NCBI RefSeq assembly: GCF_024529955.1
Contig: NZ_AP024856.1
Location: 124,001-188,000 of the forward strand
Reading direction: 5' to 3'
DNA from: Photobacterium toruni
Lineage (GTDB): Bacteria; Pseudomonadota; Gammaproteobacteria; Enterobacterales; Vibrionaceae
Length of the DNA: 64,000 bases
The translations under genes and the position numbers were made by a program. Positions 47,953-56,511 of this stretch are shown one piece after another (positions within the stretch are counted from its first letter, which is position 1; every line of letters starts with the position of its first letter). The notes below the pieces were generated by a model that saw only the letters and a list, made by a program, of their open reading frames with translations, searched no databases and was not told where the DNA came from.

Positions 47953-47971
47953 ACAATAAAGATCGAAACTT
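47953..47971 (-). repeat. Right inverted-repeat copy R1
   Basis: ACAATAAAGATCGAAACTT, the exact reverse complement of L1 at 44918. It is preceded by TTGTGTCAGCGG, and a related TTGTGCCAGCGG word recurs at 47992-48003. It lies about 130 bp upstream of the 923-residue gene's start, so a regulatory role is also possible. Confidence 0.7.
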
Positions 47972-48083
47972 TTTGGGTCTATTTAACTGATTCTTTTGTG
48001 CCAGCGGTAATTGCTCTAACACATTTTTTGGACATTTCTGAGTTACGAATGCCATCAGTGTCTACCTTGTTCGCATAAATAAA

Positions 48084-48136
48084 AAATATGGGAAAACTCT
48101 ATATCAGTGGCCAATTTTACTTGGCCACTTCATACG
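48084..48136 (+). mobile_element. Terminal scrap of an IS3-family element
   Basis: The frame IWENSISVANFT matches the usual end of an IS3 OrfB transposase, and GTGGCCAATTTTACTTGGCC with the following ACTTCATACG resembles its terminal repeat. A sister sequence lies at 55676-55706 in the same orientation. Only about 50 bp remain. Confidence 0.55.
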
Positions 48137-48352
48137 AAGAGCTATGAACAACATAGTGACACGGGTGTCATGCGTCAACAATTAGTTGAGCTGCATAACA
48201 GCAATAGCGCAGCAGCCGCACTAAACGTGGAATTACGTACTGAATTGGCCGCGTCACAACAATCAAAAAAGAACCTGGAGCGATTAAATGCGAAAATGGA
48301 GTCAGCGGTGTTAGAGTTAAAAAGATCCTTGGGAAAAAATTCACATCAATAG
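48137..48352 (+). pseudogene. 3' remnant of a coiled-coil protein cut by the IS3 scrap
   Basis: An open frame running out of the IS3 end encodes about 70 residues: RQQLVELHNSNSAAAALNV, then ELRTELAASQQSKKNLERLN, then AKMESAVLELKRSLG. The Ala/Glu/Leu-rich coiled coil resembles the C-terminal part of KfrA-like DNA-binding proteins. The N-terminal part is missing, so this is a broken gene. The family link is weak. Confidence 0.45.
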
Positions 48353-48398
48353 GTGATCTTCTAGCACAAGTAAATTAAAGAGGTGATTATCCAATCAT

Positions 48399-48749
48399 CT
48401 ATACTTTGATTTTTGCACATATATCCTTCTTGTTACTAAAGTAATCAATTTTAGCGTTGGCTTTTATTGTTCGACTGGTCGTTATTGTTTGCTTGTGAAC
48501 ATTGATACCGTATTTAGATATTAGTTTTTCACTACCAAGTGTTTTGATCTCGCCATCGTTAGCCAACTTATCCAGCGCCTTCATCATGGCTGATTGTTGA
48601 GAAAATGAAGACTCATTTGGTACACATTCGATGATGCTTTTTTCACTAGCAATAACGGGTGATACCATAGAAAATAGAAAAGCATATGCTATTGTTATTG
48701 CACAAGCTGAAAGTGCATCGTTGGTGATCAACAGTATAAGTTTCTTCAT
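48399..48749 (-). CDS. Small exported protein of unknown function
   Basis: 116 residues from the ATG at 48749; the frame from 48764 begins with TTG and adds only five residues. The N terminus (MKKLILLI, hydrophobic stretch, then VSPVIASEKS) is a signal peptide with likely cleavage after VIA. The mature part has two Cys residues (ECVPNESS and DICAKIKV) that could form a disulphide. It is a stand-alone gene with no clear family. Confidence 0.55.
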   Translation of the reverse strand: MKKLILLITNDALSACAITIAYAFLFSMVSPVIASEKSIIECVPNESSFSQQSAMMKALDKLANDGEIKTLGSEKLISKYGINVHKQTITTSRTIKANAKIDYFSNKKDICAKIKV

Positions 48750-48764
48750 AATAAATATACTCAA

Positions 48765-49374
48765 TGTTGGTTAATTACCTTGAGTATACCTGTCAATTTT
48801 TCACAGTGGCGATAGTATTCATTGCATTGTTATATTAAATACTTGTCGAATTAGACATCACGGTATTATAAGTTAAATAATCTACCCTGACAGTGAATAG
48901 CAATGTTATAAGTGAGTAAATAAATAGAAAATAAAAGAATATAATTAAGAGTTAGGTTGTATGTCGATTACTGCAGATCATGTTGAATACTTTATTGACA
49001 CGACTCAACCTTCTAATTGCATTTAATTTAAAAACGATAACACCAATATAAAATAAATCGAATTGATACGACAGTGTTCTTCGTGATCGAGGGTTAGTAC
49101 GAAGAGTGACTAATTTATCATTTTGTCCTAAAGAGTGAATGACGTTATATTGCATATTCTTTTTTAGCAGAATTAACCATAAGCGCTCCATAAACACCGA
49201 ATTTTAAACTTCGTACCATTCCCATAATCTCATCTCTCCATTAATTTTAATTAGAGAAGCATGACCCCGCAAGAATGGCAAATACTGTTAGTACTATATG
49301 AAAATAGACAACTTACACAGCGGGTTTTCTGTGAAAAACAGTGAAATCGCAACCGTAGGTTGATACTATTGGAA
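48765..49374. other. AT-rich gap with a transposase scrap
   Basis: About 600 bp of AT-rich sequence. Apart from a 28-codon IS66-type scrap at 49261-49344 I see no gene. An 81-codon minus frame at 48952-49197 has no ribosome site or recognisable family, and I do not call it. Confidence 0.4.
49261..49344 (+). pseudogene. N-terminal scrap of an IS66-type accessory protein
   Basis: The 28-codon frame MTPQEWQILLVLYENRQLTQ, followed by RVFCEKQ and a stop, resembles the start of IS66-family OrfA/TnpA proteins (TPEQW...LSQKAFC). Only the first few helices remain. Confidence 0.4.
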
Positions 49375-50346
49375 TCATCTAGTTTGGAAACATTTTTTTC
49401 TAAATATAGCTGATGATAGTAAGGCTTTTAAAGCGGCCATTTCTTTTCCTATTTTACACATTTCTTTTTTTATATTATTTTTTATATTATTTTTTATATT
49501 TATATTATGATCTATTTTTTCCATTTGTTTTAATTTATTAATTAAATTTTTTTTATTATCTTCTAGCTTTTTAATTTCTTTATTATAAAAAATAACAGGT
49601 TTATTAAAACAATCACACAAATCGTTATAAACGGCACATCCATTTTCATTTAAATTAAAATCAATATATTTAAAATTAGATTTATATATTAATTTTGAAT
49701 GTTTTTTATATTCGGTGTGTGAATCTTTTTTTGTTAAGTCGAAATAAAAATTATTATTGCTTGTTATTTTCAGTTTAGAATATGGGTGGAAGTTTTTCTT
49801 TAAGTTTTTAATAAAAGAATTGAGGATATATCTATCCTCAGAAGAGACAGAGTATGAATCAAAGCCACAAATACGATCAATCAAAAAGCAAAATCGACAA
49901 TATTATGGTTTCCCTAGTATGATGAAGTTATATATAATATGTTGAATTGGTTTAGGGATTATATAATTAACATCGTTAATTATATAATGTGTTGGCATAT
50001 AGGCCAAACTTTTCTGTTTTAATAAAAAATCACATTTAGAATATTTAATTTCATTTTGTTTTTCTATATTAATAATTGTGTGTGTAAATGGGTTTTCTTT
50101 TAATCGTTTGTTAAATAAACGTACTTGTTCTATATCCCTTTCATCATGAGATAGATCAATAAACTTTGTTAAATAAGATATTTTTTTTAATTTACCATCA
50201 AAATTATTTAAAAATTTAAAGATAACACTTTTAACACTGTTAGGTATTTCTTGTTTTACCTCACCAATAGAATAATGGGACGGAAAACCATCCTTTAAAA
50301 TAAAAATTGACAGGTAATAATAATCAATAATATATTTATCTTCCAT
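49375..50346 (-). pseudogene. Very AT-rich gene split by an in-frame TAA, or two adjacent genes
   Basis: From the ATG at 50346 (strong AGGAGG site) a frame of 147 residues runs to a TAA at 49903-49905. The same frame stays open beyond it to 49375, giving a further 170 or so residues, with only a TTG at 49884 as a possible new start. The first part (MEDKYIIDYYYLSIFILKDG) and the second (ending in a Lys/Asn-rich coiled region) show no family I know. The simplest reading is one gene of about 320 residues broken by a nonsense mutation. The extreme A/T content marks recent foreign origin. Confidence 0.45.
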
Positions 50347-50433
50347 AGTTCCTCCTAATAGAGTTGGTCGATGTGTTAACCAATATGATAATACAGCACC
50401 ATTAATGAGATTTAATAACCTCACCGATATCAA

Positions 50434-50722
50434 TCATTGTAGTTAACAGAGTGAGATCGCGCACATTATTTAATGCTATTTGAACGTTATTTGGTACTTA
50501 AAACAGAAATCTGCTTGTTTTGCGCATAGCAGTGAATAAGTTAAATTAGAAATTCCTTATTTTGATCTGATATGTCTGAAGTGAACTAAGAATTCCTTTA
50601 TTTATATTGCACAAGGAAAATTATTGTTCCTAGTGTATAGTGGCTCTGCTTATAAACAGAACTGCGTCATTTATACCCAGAAAACTCAATCGAATTATTA
50701 CATTATATATAATTTAAGTGTA
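50434..50722. other. Gap upstream of the AT-rich gene
   Basis: About 290 bp holding presumably the promoter of the AT-rich gene and the downstream side of the 608-residue gene. No other gene is supported. Confidence 0.35.
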
Positions 50723-50744
50723 AAAAAACCTCCAACGAAGGAGG
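50723..50744 (-). terminator. Terminator of the 608-residue gene
   Basis: On the minus strand ACCTCC, a 6-nt loop containing TTCG, GGAGGT and then seven T residues. A textbook rho-independent terminator about 60 bp past the stop. Confidence 0.8.
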
Positions 50745-50801
50745 TATATTGTCAGTTAAAGTACCATTACAAGTGTTGGTCATGTTGGAAAATGTTGCAG
50801 C

Positions 50802-52628
50802 CTATTCTAAGGGCAGGTGTTTACCGATATATCCTATACACATCTTACCTTCAGCAATTTTGAAATAAATTTGTACAGTTCTCTGCATGTTGATATCGCC
50901 ACCTAAAGTGAAATGACGACCAAATTGTTCCTGTTGGCCATTTATTGAAAAAATACGTTTTGAATAAAGAGCCTTTGAGTTACGTACACTTTTCGACTCA
51001 TCTTGTGAATAGCCGTTGCAAGAGAAGACATTTTTGGCAACAGAATCTGGCTTACCATTGATAATGGCGTTAAAGTAATCGCCACATATTAATTCTAATG
51101 TTCTAAATAATTTGCGAGAATCGGTATATTTACAGTTGCTAATTTGCTGCTCAATGTCATCACTGAATATTACTGCAGGGAAGATCTCGCGAATACAATT
51201 GAATGTGTCATAAATAGATGGTTTACCATAGAAAAATTTAGCCATGCTTGGTGTCAATGTTCTATCCATTGACATCTGTAGTTTTAATTTATCGATTTCG
51301 TTAGTTAATAAAGCAATGGAATCATACGCTTTATTAAGTTTTGTTGATTTTTCCTGAATTTCATCTTCTGCAATACTAAGTAGAAGTTTATCTTCTTCAA
51401 TATTAGATGGCGCATCAAAGTGATTGTTTGGATCAATATTAACTTTATATTGAGGCGCTTTAATAATATCAGGAGTGTTAATCGAATCTAATATTTTATT
51501 AAATTTGAAAACACGTGCTTCTATTTGTCGAGACTCTAACTTTTCTATATTATTTATTGATTCTTTTACAGCGGAAAATTGGCCTGCATCAATAAACGCT
51601 TTCATTTCATTCTTTAATTTATCAATAGAATCGTTATTACCGTCGATGCCTTTTATGCCTTTTATGCCTTTTATGCCTTTTATGCCTTTTATCGTATCAG
51701 ATAATATTGTAATTATATCATTATTCTGATCGTTTAAAGATAAAGTATCGATTACTTTTAATAAATTGGCATGTGCAGAACGTATTTTTTGAGATTTTTT
51801 ATCTTGCTCAGATATAACATTCTTAATTTTACTCTTTATTTCATCTTTGACTATGTTATCGATACATTCAGCTTGATCATCGATTTCGGCAACGAAATTA
51901 GCGAATGAATAACTGAGCCTTAATGATTCTTGTAACCATTTAAGCTCTTGATAATCATTAAGATAGGCAAGTCTTGTATCATTTTGTAAGTCCATAACGG
52001 TTAATAAAGCGTCTAGTGTATGGGTATCGAGAGTCGCTGTAATCTTATCGAAAAGTGGGCATGTGAAATTTTCAAAATATGGTAATAATTTATTATCGGT
52101 GATGGATTTTTTGTATATACGATAAAACTCACCATAACCAAAATTTTGTATATAAAGCATAGAGCAGAGCGATATAGTGGTTTGAAGACAATCTTTAGCG
52201 TGTGAATCAATTAATTTCCAATTTATTGCACTAATAACTTGGGGCATTATCTGTTTAGAGAGATTTTGAATATCATCAGCACTCAGAGTTGCACCAGTCT
52301 TAATATCGAAATCGGGTATTATATTCAACTGCTCTAAGTTATTTACGAAAGTAACTAAAAGTGAGGTGCGTACACCCTTGATCATACTATAAACAGACGG
52401 GTCTTCTGGATCTATCAAATTACCATACAACACATATCGTACTGCTGAATCGTCGATACTATTTGGCGATGCTATATCTGTGCGAAGGTTTAATAGATTC
52501 ATTGTTGATTCTTCAATACGGAATCTATTAAACATTGCTTGTTCTTCATGATATTTTACTTTAGATGGTAAACCATCATCGTCTAGTTTCATTTTAAGCT
52601 GATGAGTACCAGTGCTAACTCTAAACAT
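50802..52628 (-). CDS. Unrecognised 608-residue protein with KGI tandem repeat
   Basis: I do not recognise this protein. The N-terminal half is helical with no signal peptide. Around residue 315-330 lies a (KGI)5 repeat, encoded by five exact copies of a 9-bp unit (51646-51690), followed by a coiled-coil region to about residue 450. The C-terminal part (about 455-608) looks like a separate globular domain: AKFFYGKPSIYDTFNCIREIF, then a Cys-containing stretch, and FGRHFTLGGDINMQRTVQIY near the end. It is divergent from the tyrosine recombinase at 52909 across a 280-bp gap and has its own terminator. It may be an accessory cargo gene of that element. Confidence 0.55.
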   Translation of the reverse strand: MFRVSTGTHQLKMKLDDDGLPSKVKYHEEQAMFNRFRIEESTMNLLNLRTDIASPNSIDDSAVRYVLYGNLIDPEDPSVYSMIKGVRTSLLVTFVNNLEQLNIIPDFDIKTGATLSADDIQNLSKQIMPQVISAINWKLIDSHAKDCLQTTISLCSMLYIQNFGYGEFYRIYKKSITDNKLLPYFENFTCPLFDKITATLDTHTLDALLTVMDLQNDTRLAYLNDYQELKWLQESLRLSYSFANFVAEIDDQAECIDNIVKDEIKSKIKNVISEQDKKSQKIRSAHANLLKVIDTLSLNDQNNDIITILSDTIKGIKGIKGIKGIKGIDGNNDSIDKLKNEMKAFIDAGQFSAVKESINNIEKLESRQIEARVFKFNKILDSINTPDIIKAPQYKVNIDPNNHFDAPSNIEEDKLLLSIAEDEIQEKSTKLNKAYDSIALLTNEIDKLKLQMSMDRTLTPSMAKFFYGKPSIYDTFNCIREIFPAVIFSDDIEQQISNCKYTDSRKLFRTLELICGDYFNAIINGKPDSVAKNVFSCNGYSQDESKSVRNSKALYSKRIFSINGQQEQFGRHFTLGGDINMQRTVQIYFKIAEGKMCIGYIGKHLPLE

Positions 52629-52853
52629 AACTTATCCCTATTTAGTTATTGAATTTATACAGTACTGTTATACATCATTGAAAAACTAATTTAAGTAAGC
52701 CAATATCGCTTCTTAAATTTTAGATTAGCAACATTCGCTAGTTTTGACGGCTATCACTTTTTAATACAATCCTTGTCGTCTATTCATCACCATCGTCATA
52801 CTTTTATAATGTTACAATGTCACTTTATAAGTGGATTAATTTCCCTCTCCTTT

Positions 52854-52891
52854 ATATCATCTGATATAATACTTATTATAGCAGATGATAT
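52854..52891 (+). promoter_or_regulatory. Operator-like inverted repeat over the recombinase promoter
   Basis: ATATCATCTG and CAGATGATAT form a 10-bp perfect inverted repeat with an 18-bp gap that contains a TATAAT -10 box (52865-52870). It ends 17 bp before the recombinase ATG. It could be a repressor site, or in RNA a hairpin that limits translation. Confidence 0.5.
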
Positions 52892-52908
52892 TGTAGCGAG
52901 ATAAGAGC

Positions 52909-54330
52909 ATGAGCAATTTACCAGTTGGGAGATATTCAAAACCTCACGAGTTAACAATTGGAAATATTAGTAAAAGAGTAAGTGACACCGTCACTAACCC
53001 TGCGCTCAGTTATATTAATTCGTTATCTGCGTCTAGTTCATACGGTGGACGTGTTGGTGCACGTTCTTCCTTAGAACGTTTTTGCCGGCACTTCCTGGGT
53101 CCGTCTTCAAACCTTGTTGATTGGGCAATGTTGATTACCGACACTAACTATACTGAACGCGCCTTAGCTGGTTACTTTCTTTCCAGAGCCAAAAACACTT
53201 CTAAAATTAACAATACCGTCATTGATGACAATGATCCCTATTACAATGTACACATGAAACCATTAAGAGATGCCCTTTTAGCTGTTACAGAGCATTTTCG
53301 TACCGATCCAGCGCTTGATGGATACATTGATAAATGGCTATTTTGTATTAATAGCAGGTTACAGTGTAACGAGTATGTTTATTCGAGTAATATGTCACCT
53401 ATGGCCATACGACATACGATCAGTACTTCTATGCTCAATAATGGACAAAAAAACGCATTAGAATCATTCTCTTGTTTCATGATTTCAACATGTATCGAAA
53501 GATTTGAATGGGATAAGTTCCTTTATGCTCCAATTGTGAAAGCAATGATGAGTGAATACTTGGAAGTTGGTATCATTAAAGATGGCCGCAAAATTGATGA
53601 TTACAAACCGGCTACTGCAGATAATTTATATCGTATGTTAACTGGTGTAGCTGAACATCATTGGTTAGCAGAAAACATGACCGTTGAGCGTTTACAACGT
53701 GTTAAGGCAATTAAACTTGCACGTGGCTCTCGTAAAAGCTCTGGTCGTTATATCCATTTCCACGATTACGATATGATCATTGATATTATCAATAGTCATC
53801 CAAATGAGATCAGAGTCATTAGAGATAAGGCACTGATTTCTTGTCTTTTTTATCTAGGCTTACGACGACATGAGGTTGTAAATCTAAAGCTAAAGAACAT
53901 CGATTGGGAAGCGGGTTTTATCACTGTCGTTGGTAAAGGTAACAAAGAGCGGGATGTCCCATTTGATCTCGATGATGATTTTAATATTTATCTTAAAGAC
54001 TGGTTAAGGACATTATCAGAACATTTTTTAGAAAGAGAACCTGATGATTTCATCTTTACTGCGGTAACAAAATCAAAGGTCCCAACACCTAAAAAATTAG
54101 GTTCACAGTCAATTAATGATATTTGTAAGTGGATTATTGACAATGGTCTATCAAAGTCAATTTCACCTCACGATTTTCGTCATACTGTTGCGACGAATTT
54201 GTTAGCCCAAGGAGTAGATTTACTCTCTGTAAGTAAAATGCTGGGGCACGCTTCACCAACAACGACACAACGGTATGACCAGCGTGATCGTGACCAGTTA
54301 CGTAAGGCTACTATAAAACGTAAGGTCTAA
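52909..54330 (+). CDS. Tyrosine recombinase / integrase
   Basis: 473 residues with a complete catalytic set: Arg in LGLRRHEVVNLKL (near 316), Lys in VGKGNKERDVP, HDFRH near 420, and LGHASPTTTQRYD with the nucleophilic Tyr near 455. An N-terminal SAM-like core-binding region precedes it (NPALSYINSLSASSSYGG near 25-45). It lacks the P4-type C terminus of the remnant at 46-312, so it belongs to another family. It is probably the integrase of the mosaic island in this part of the window. No attachment site was identified. Confidence 0.9.
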   Translation: MSNLPVGRYSKPHELTIGNISKRVSDTVTNPALSYINSLSASSSYGGRVGARSSLERFCRHFLGPSSNLVDWAMLITDTNYTERALAGYFLSRAKNTSKINNTVIDDNDPYYNVHMKPLRDALLAVTEHFRTDPALDGYIDKWLFCINSRLQCNEYVYSSNMSPMAIRHTISTSMLNNGQKNALESFSCFMISTCIERFEWDKFLYAPIVKAMMSEYLEVGIIKDGRKIDDYKPATADNLYRMLTGVAEHHWLAENMTVERLQRVKAIKLARGSRKSSGRYIHFHDYDMIIDIINSHPNEIRVIRDKALISCLFYLGLRRHEVVNLKLKNIDWEAGFITVVGKGNKERDVPFDLDDDFNIYLKDWLRTLSEHFLEREPDDFIFTAVTKSKVPTPKKLGSQSINDICKWIIDNGLSKSISPHDFRHTVATNLLAQGVDLLSVSKMLGHASPTTTQRYDQRDRDQLRKATIKRKV

Positions 54331-54543
54331 TTCCTTATTGTGAAAGTGTGTACGCACAAAGTTTCAATTTTGATCATAAGTATTATCGGTAAGGATATTT
54401 ACGCTTTATTTATCAATCGAATTACTTCTTTGAGTCCTTTATTAGTGTCTTAGGGTTGTACTAACTTATTAATATATCGATTTTTTTTGTCGGATTTACA
54501 ACTATCTTTTGTTATATTTAATGAAACATTTTATAAAAAAATT

Positions 54544-55167
54544 ATGATGAATACTCACAAACACAGTCTTATATTAGAAATAACACAGAACGCGTTACTT
54601 TCACTTTACCTGATGATCAGCAACGAGAAACGATTCGTTACAACAGAAAAACGCAATGCATATCTTGTTCAATATTTAAAAAAGATAGAGAAAAAGGCTT
54701 ATTTCAAAAATATAAAAAAAGAAATCAAGCTTATGATCCTTGTAGCTAAGAAAAAAGCGAGTGATCTTGAAATAAAGCTTATTGAGTTGAATCGAAGTGC
54801 TTTGGCAGAGCAAAATAGCCTGGATGACGCGCAGATTCTCTATGATTTTCTACAGTCATTGCTTGATAACTATGGTTACGATTCAAAGTTATATGAAAGC
54901 GTTAAAGAGTATGACCACGACGTTATATACATTATGCAAGAACAGCTTGTAAACTGTTTTAGTCCAAATGGTGCACAATTGGCCCCTATTTCTATAATAA
55001 TATCGTTGATGGACATTGATAAAAATGTATTCATAGAAAATCTTAGTACTGAAAATAAATTTCAGATCGAATTAAAACAATATAATAAGACAACTAAAGC
55101 TTTGCACCTTCTACTGCACCCAATTGGCCAAGACATAAAGCTCTATCACGAGATACACGCCGAATAA
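54544..55167 (+). CDS. Hypothetical helical protein after the recombinase
   Basis: About 207 residues from the paired ATGs at 54544/54547; a longer TTG start at 54487 is possible. The protein is Lys- and Leu-rich and helical, with a coiled coil at about 55-95 (EIKLMILVAKKKASDLEIKL). It has no membrane segment or known motif. It follows the recombinase by 213 bp in the same direction and could belong to the same element. Confidence 0.5.
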   Translation: MMNTHKHSLILEITQNALLSLYLMISNEKRFVTTEKRNAYLVQYLKKIEKKAYFKNIKKEIKLMILVAKKKASDLEIKLIELNRSALAEQNSLDDAQILYDFLQSLLDNYGYDSKLYESVKEYDHDVIYIMQEQLVNCFSPNGAQLAPISIIISLMDIDKNVFIENLSTENKFQIELKQYNKTTKALHLLLHPIGQDIKLYHEIHAE

Positions 55168-55554
55168 GCGGTCATGGTTAACGCTAATGGTGAGACACTA
55201 TCCCTTTTTTACTTAGATTTTTGTTTGTTTTTGCGTAACACTCTGATAAAAAGTAATTTTAGCGCTATAGTTATAGTGCGTTACACTTTATTAATATGAA
55301 TGTCACGTTACCTTGTCACATTATCCGGATTCTTTAAAGCATTAAGTTTTCTTGCGATCAGTTGCCTCAGTAAGTAGCTTGTACTCACTAGATTAAATTA
55401 TCTAATGTCTCTCGATTAAGTACTACGCTTCCAGGTCCTGATTGCTGGAAAGCGTTTGAATTCGAAAGACAGTACTCCCCTGCTCTGAATCATCGAATCA
55501 CGAAGTTTATCAGCACGTACACTTTCATCTTTGAGATGGTTTGGCCCATCGAAT
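55168..55554. other. Gap before the IS3 remnant
   Basis: About 390 bp without a gene. A short inverted repeat (GCTATAG, TTATAGTGC) is at about 55262. Nothing else is supported. Confidence 0.35.
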
Positions 55555-55706
55555 GAAGCTAAAGTGGCGATCACTGAATATATTATACGATATTACAACC
55601 AAGTCAGGCCCCATCAATATAATGGTGGCTTGACGCCTAATGAATCAGAACGCCGATTTAATAATGAATACAAATCTGTGGTCAATTTAACTTGACCACT
55701 TCATAC
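55555..55706 (+). pseudogene. C-terminal remnant of an IS3-family OrfB transposase with its terminal repeat
   Basis: The frame EAKVAITEYIIRYYNQVRPH, then QYNGGLTPNESERRFNNEYK, then SVVNLT and a TGA at 55693 matches the end of IS3-type integrases (YN..RPH..NGGLTP.E). GTGGTCAATTTAACTTGACC and the ACTTCATACG that follows are its terminal repeat, matching the scrap at 48107-48136. All catalytic Asp residues are missing. About 220 bp of non-coding DNA follow before the radical-SAM gene. Confidence 0.75.
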
Positions 55707-55929
55707 GTTTCTCTGACAAAGATAGATGAATAGCTCAGCATCCTTAATATCAAGTTTAAGTGGTGAATCATAAGCGTTTAACTCGGCACCTATAAAGGTG
55801 TACAGTTTTACTTAGTCTTTTTTTTAACACATGATCATAAAAGTATCATTTTGATGACTTGATAAATTTTCAAATAAATCATCATCATCCAATTGATTTA
55901 ATTAAATTATTAATCCAAGAGAATTTGTG

Positions 55930-56511
55930 TTATTGCCTATTTATAATAAAAGGCAGCCCATTTGTAATAATATTCTCAGAAGAAATCCTCCATTCATTTG
56001 TAATTAAATTATCAGCCACTTCAATATTTTTATCGTAACGGTTTGTGATGTAGTGAAAATTCTGGTTTGTTGAACCAACCCAATTCCTGACTGTTTCTAG
56101 CTGACGATGATCATATTCCTCATCAATTAATAGGTCGGTAAAACTAATCAGCTTTGACGCGTCTTTAAACTTTTCGTCATTAAGTTCCGCCATACTGTAA
56201 CCTGTAAATATCATGACGGTTAAACCCAACTCTTGGGTGAACTTAGCGATATCAACCAAGCCTACCGCTTGTAGAAACGGTTCCCCGCCCAGAAGCGTAA
56301 TCCCCTCTATTCCATAGTTTTGGTAATTGCTTTTAATACGCTGGCAAATGTCTTCTGAAGACAATACCTTTGCTGGTTTTATCTCCAGAAAAGCCGGATT
56401 GCAGCAACCTCGACATCTTTTCAGACAACCTTGAACCCAAATCGCCGTTCTTAATCCCGGCCCTTCCGCATTGGTTTGGTCAACAACGGCGGCGATGTTC
56501 AGATAACTCAT
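55930..56511 (-). CDS. Radical-SAM activase-like protein (NrdG/QueE-like)
   Basis: 193 residues. The radical-SAM cluster motif CxxxCxxC is present as CLKRCRGC (Cys 29, 33, 36), followed by the GGEP SAM-binding motif in LLGGEPFLQAVGL near residue 75. Short length and the VDQTNAEGPGLRTAIWVQGC start resemble anaerobic ribonucleotide reductase activases and related small radical-SAM proteins. It is the last gene of the five-gene operon and overlaps the AAA+ gene by 4 bp (ATGA). No ribonucleotide reductase is nearby, so the target may be a partner in the operon or a small molecule. Confidence 0.85.
   Translation of the reverse strand: MSYLNIAAVVDQTNAEGPGLRTAIWVQGCLKRCRGCCNPAFLEIKPAKVLSSEDICQRIKSNYQNYGIEGITLLGGEPFLQAVGLVDIAKFTQELGLTVMIFTGYSMAELNDEKFKDASKLISFTDLLIDEEYDHRQLETVRNWVGSTNQNFHYITNRYDKNIEVADNLITNEWRISSENIITNGLPFIINRQ

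Noticed and set aside
47941..47980. Tn7-like transposon end (TGT...ACAATAAAG)
   Set aside because: Resemblance is limited to one core word, there are no tns genes, and the orientation of the repeats also fits simple terminal inverted repeats. Kept only as a remark.
48952..49197. 81-codon minus-strand frame
   Set aside because: No ribosome site, basic low-complexity translation, no neighbours that would explain it.
50624..50863. 79-codon plus-strand frame
   Set aside because: It runs across the terminator and into the 3' end of the 608-residue gene in antisense.
51646..51690. Five 9-bp repeats as a CRISPR or phase-variation array
   Set aside because: Units are adjacent without spacers, and 9 bp keeps the reading frame, so neither CRISPR nor on/off switching fits.
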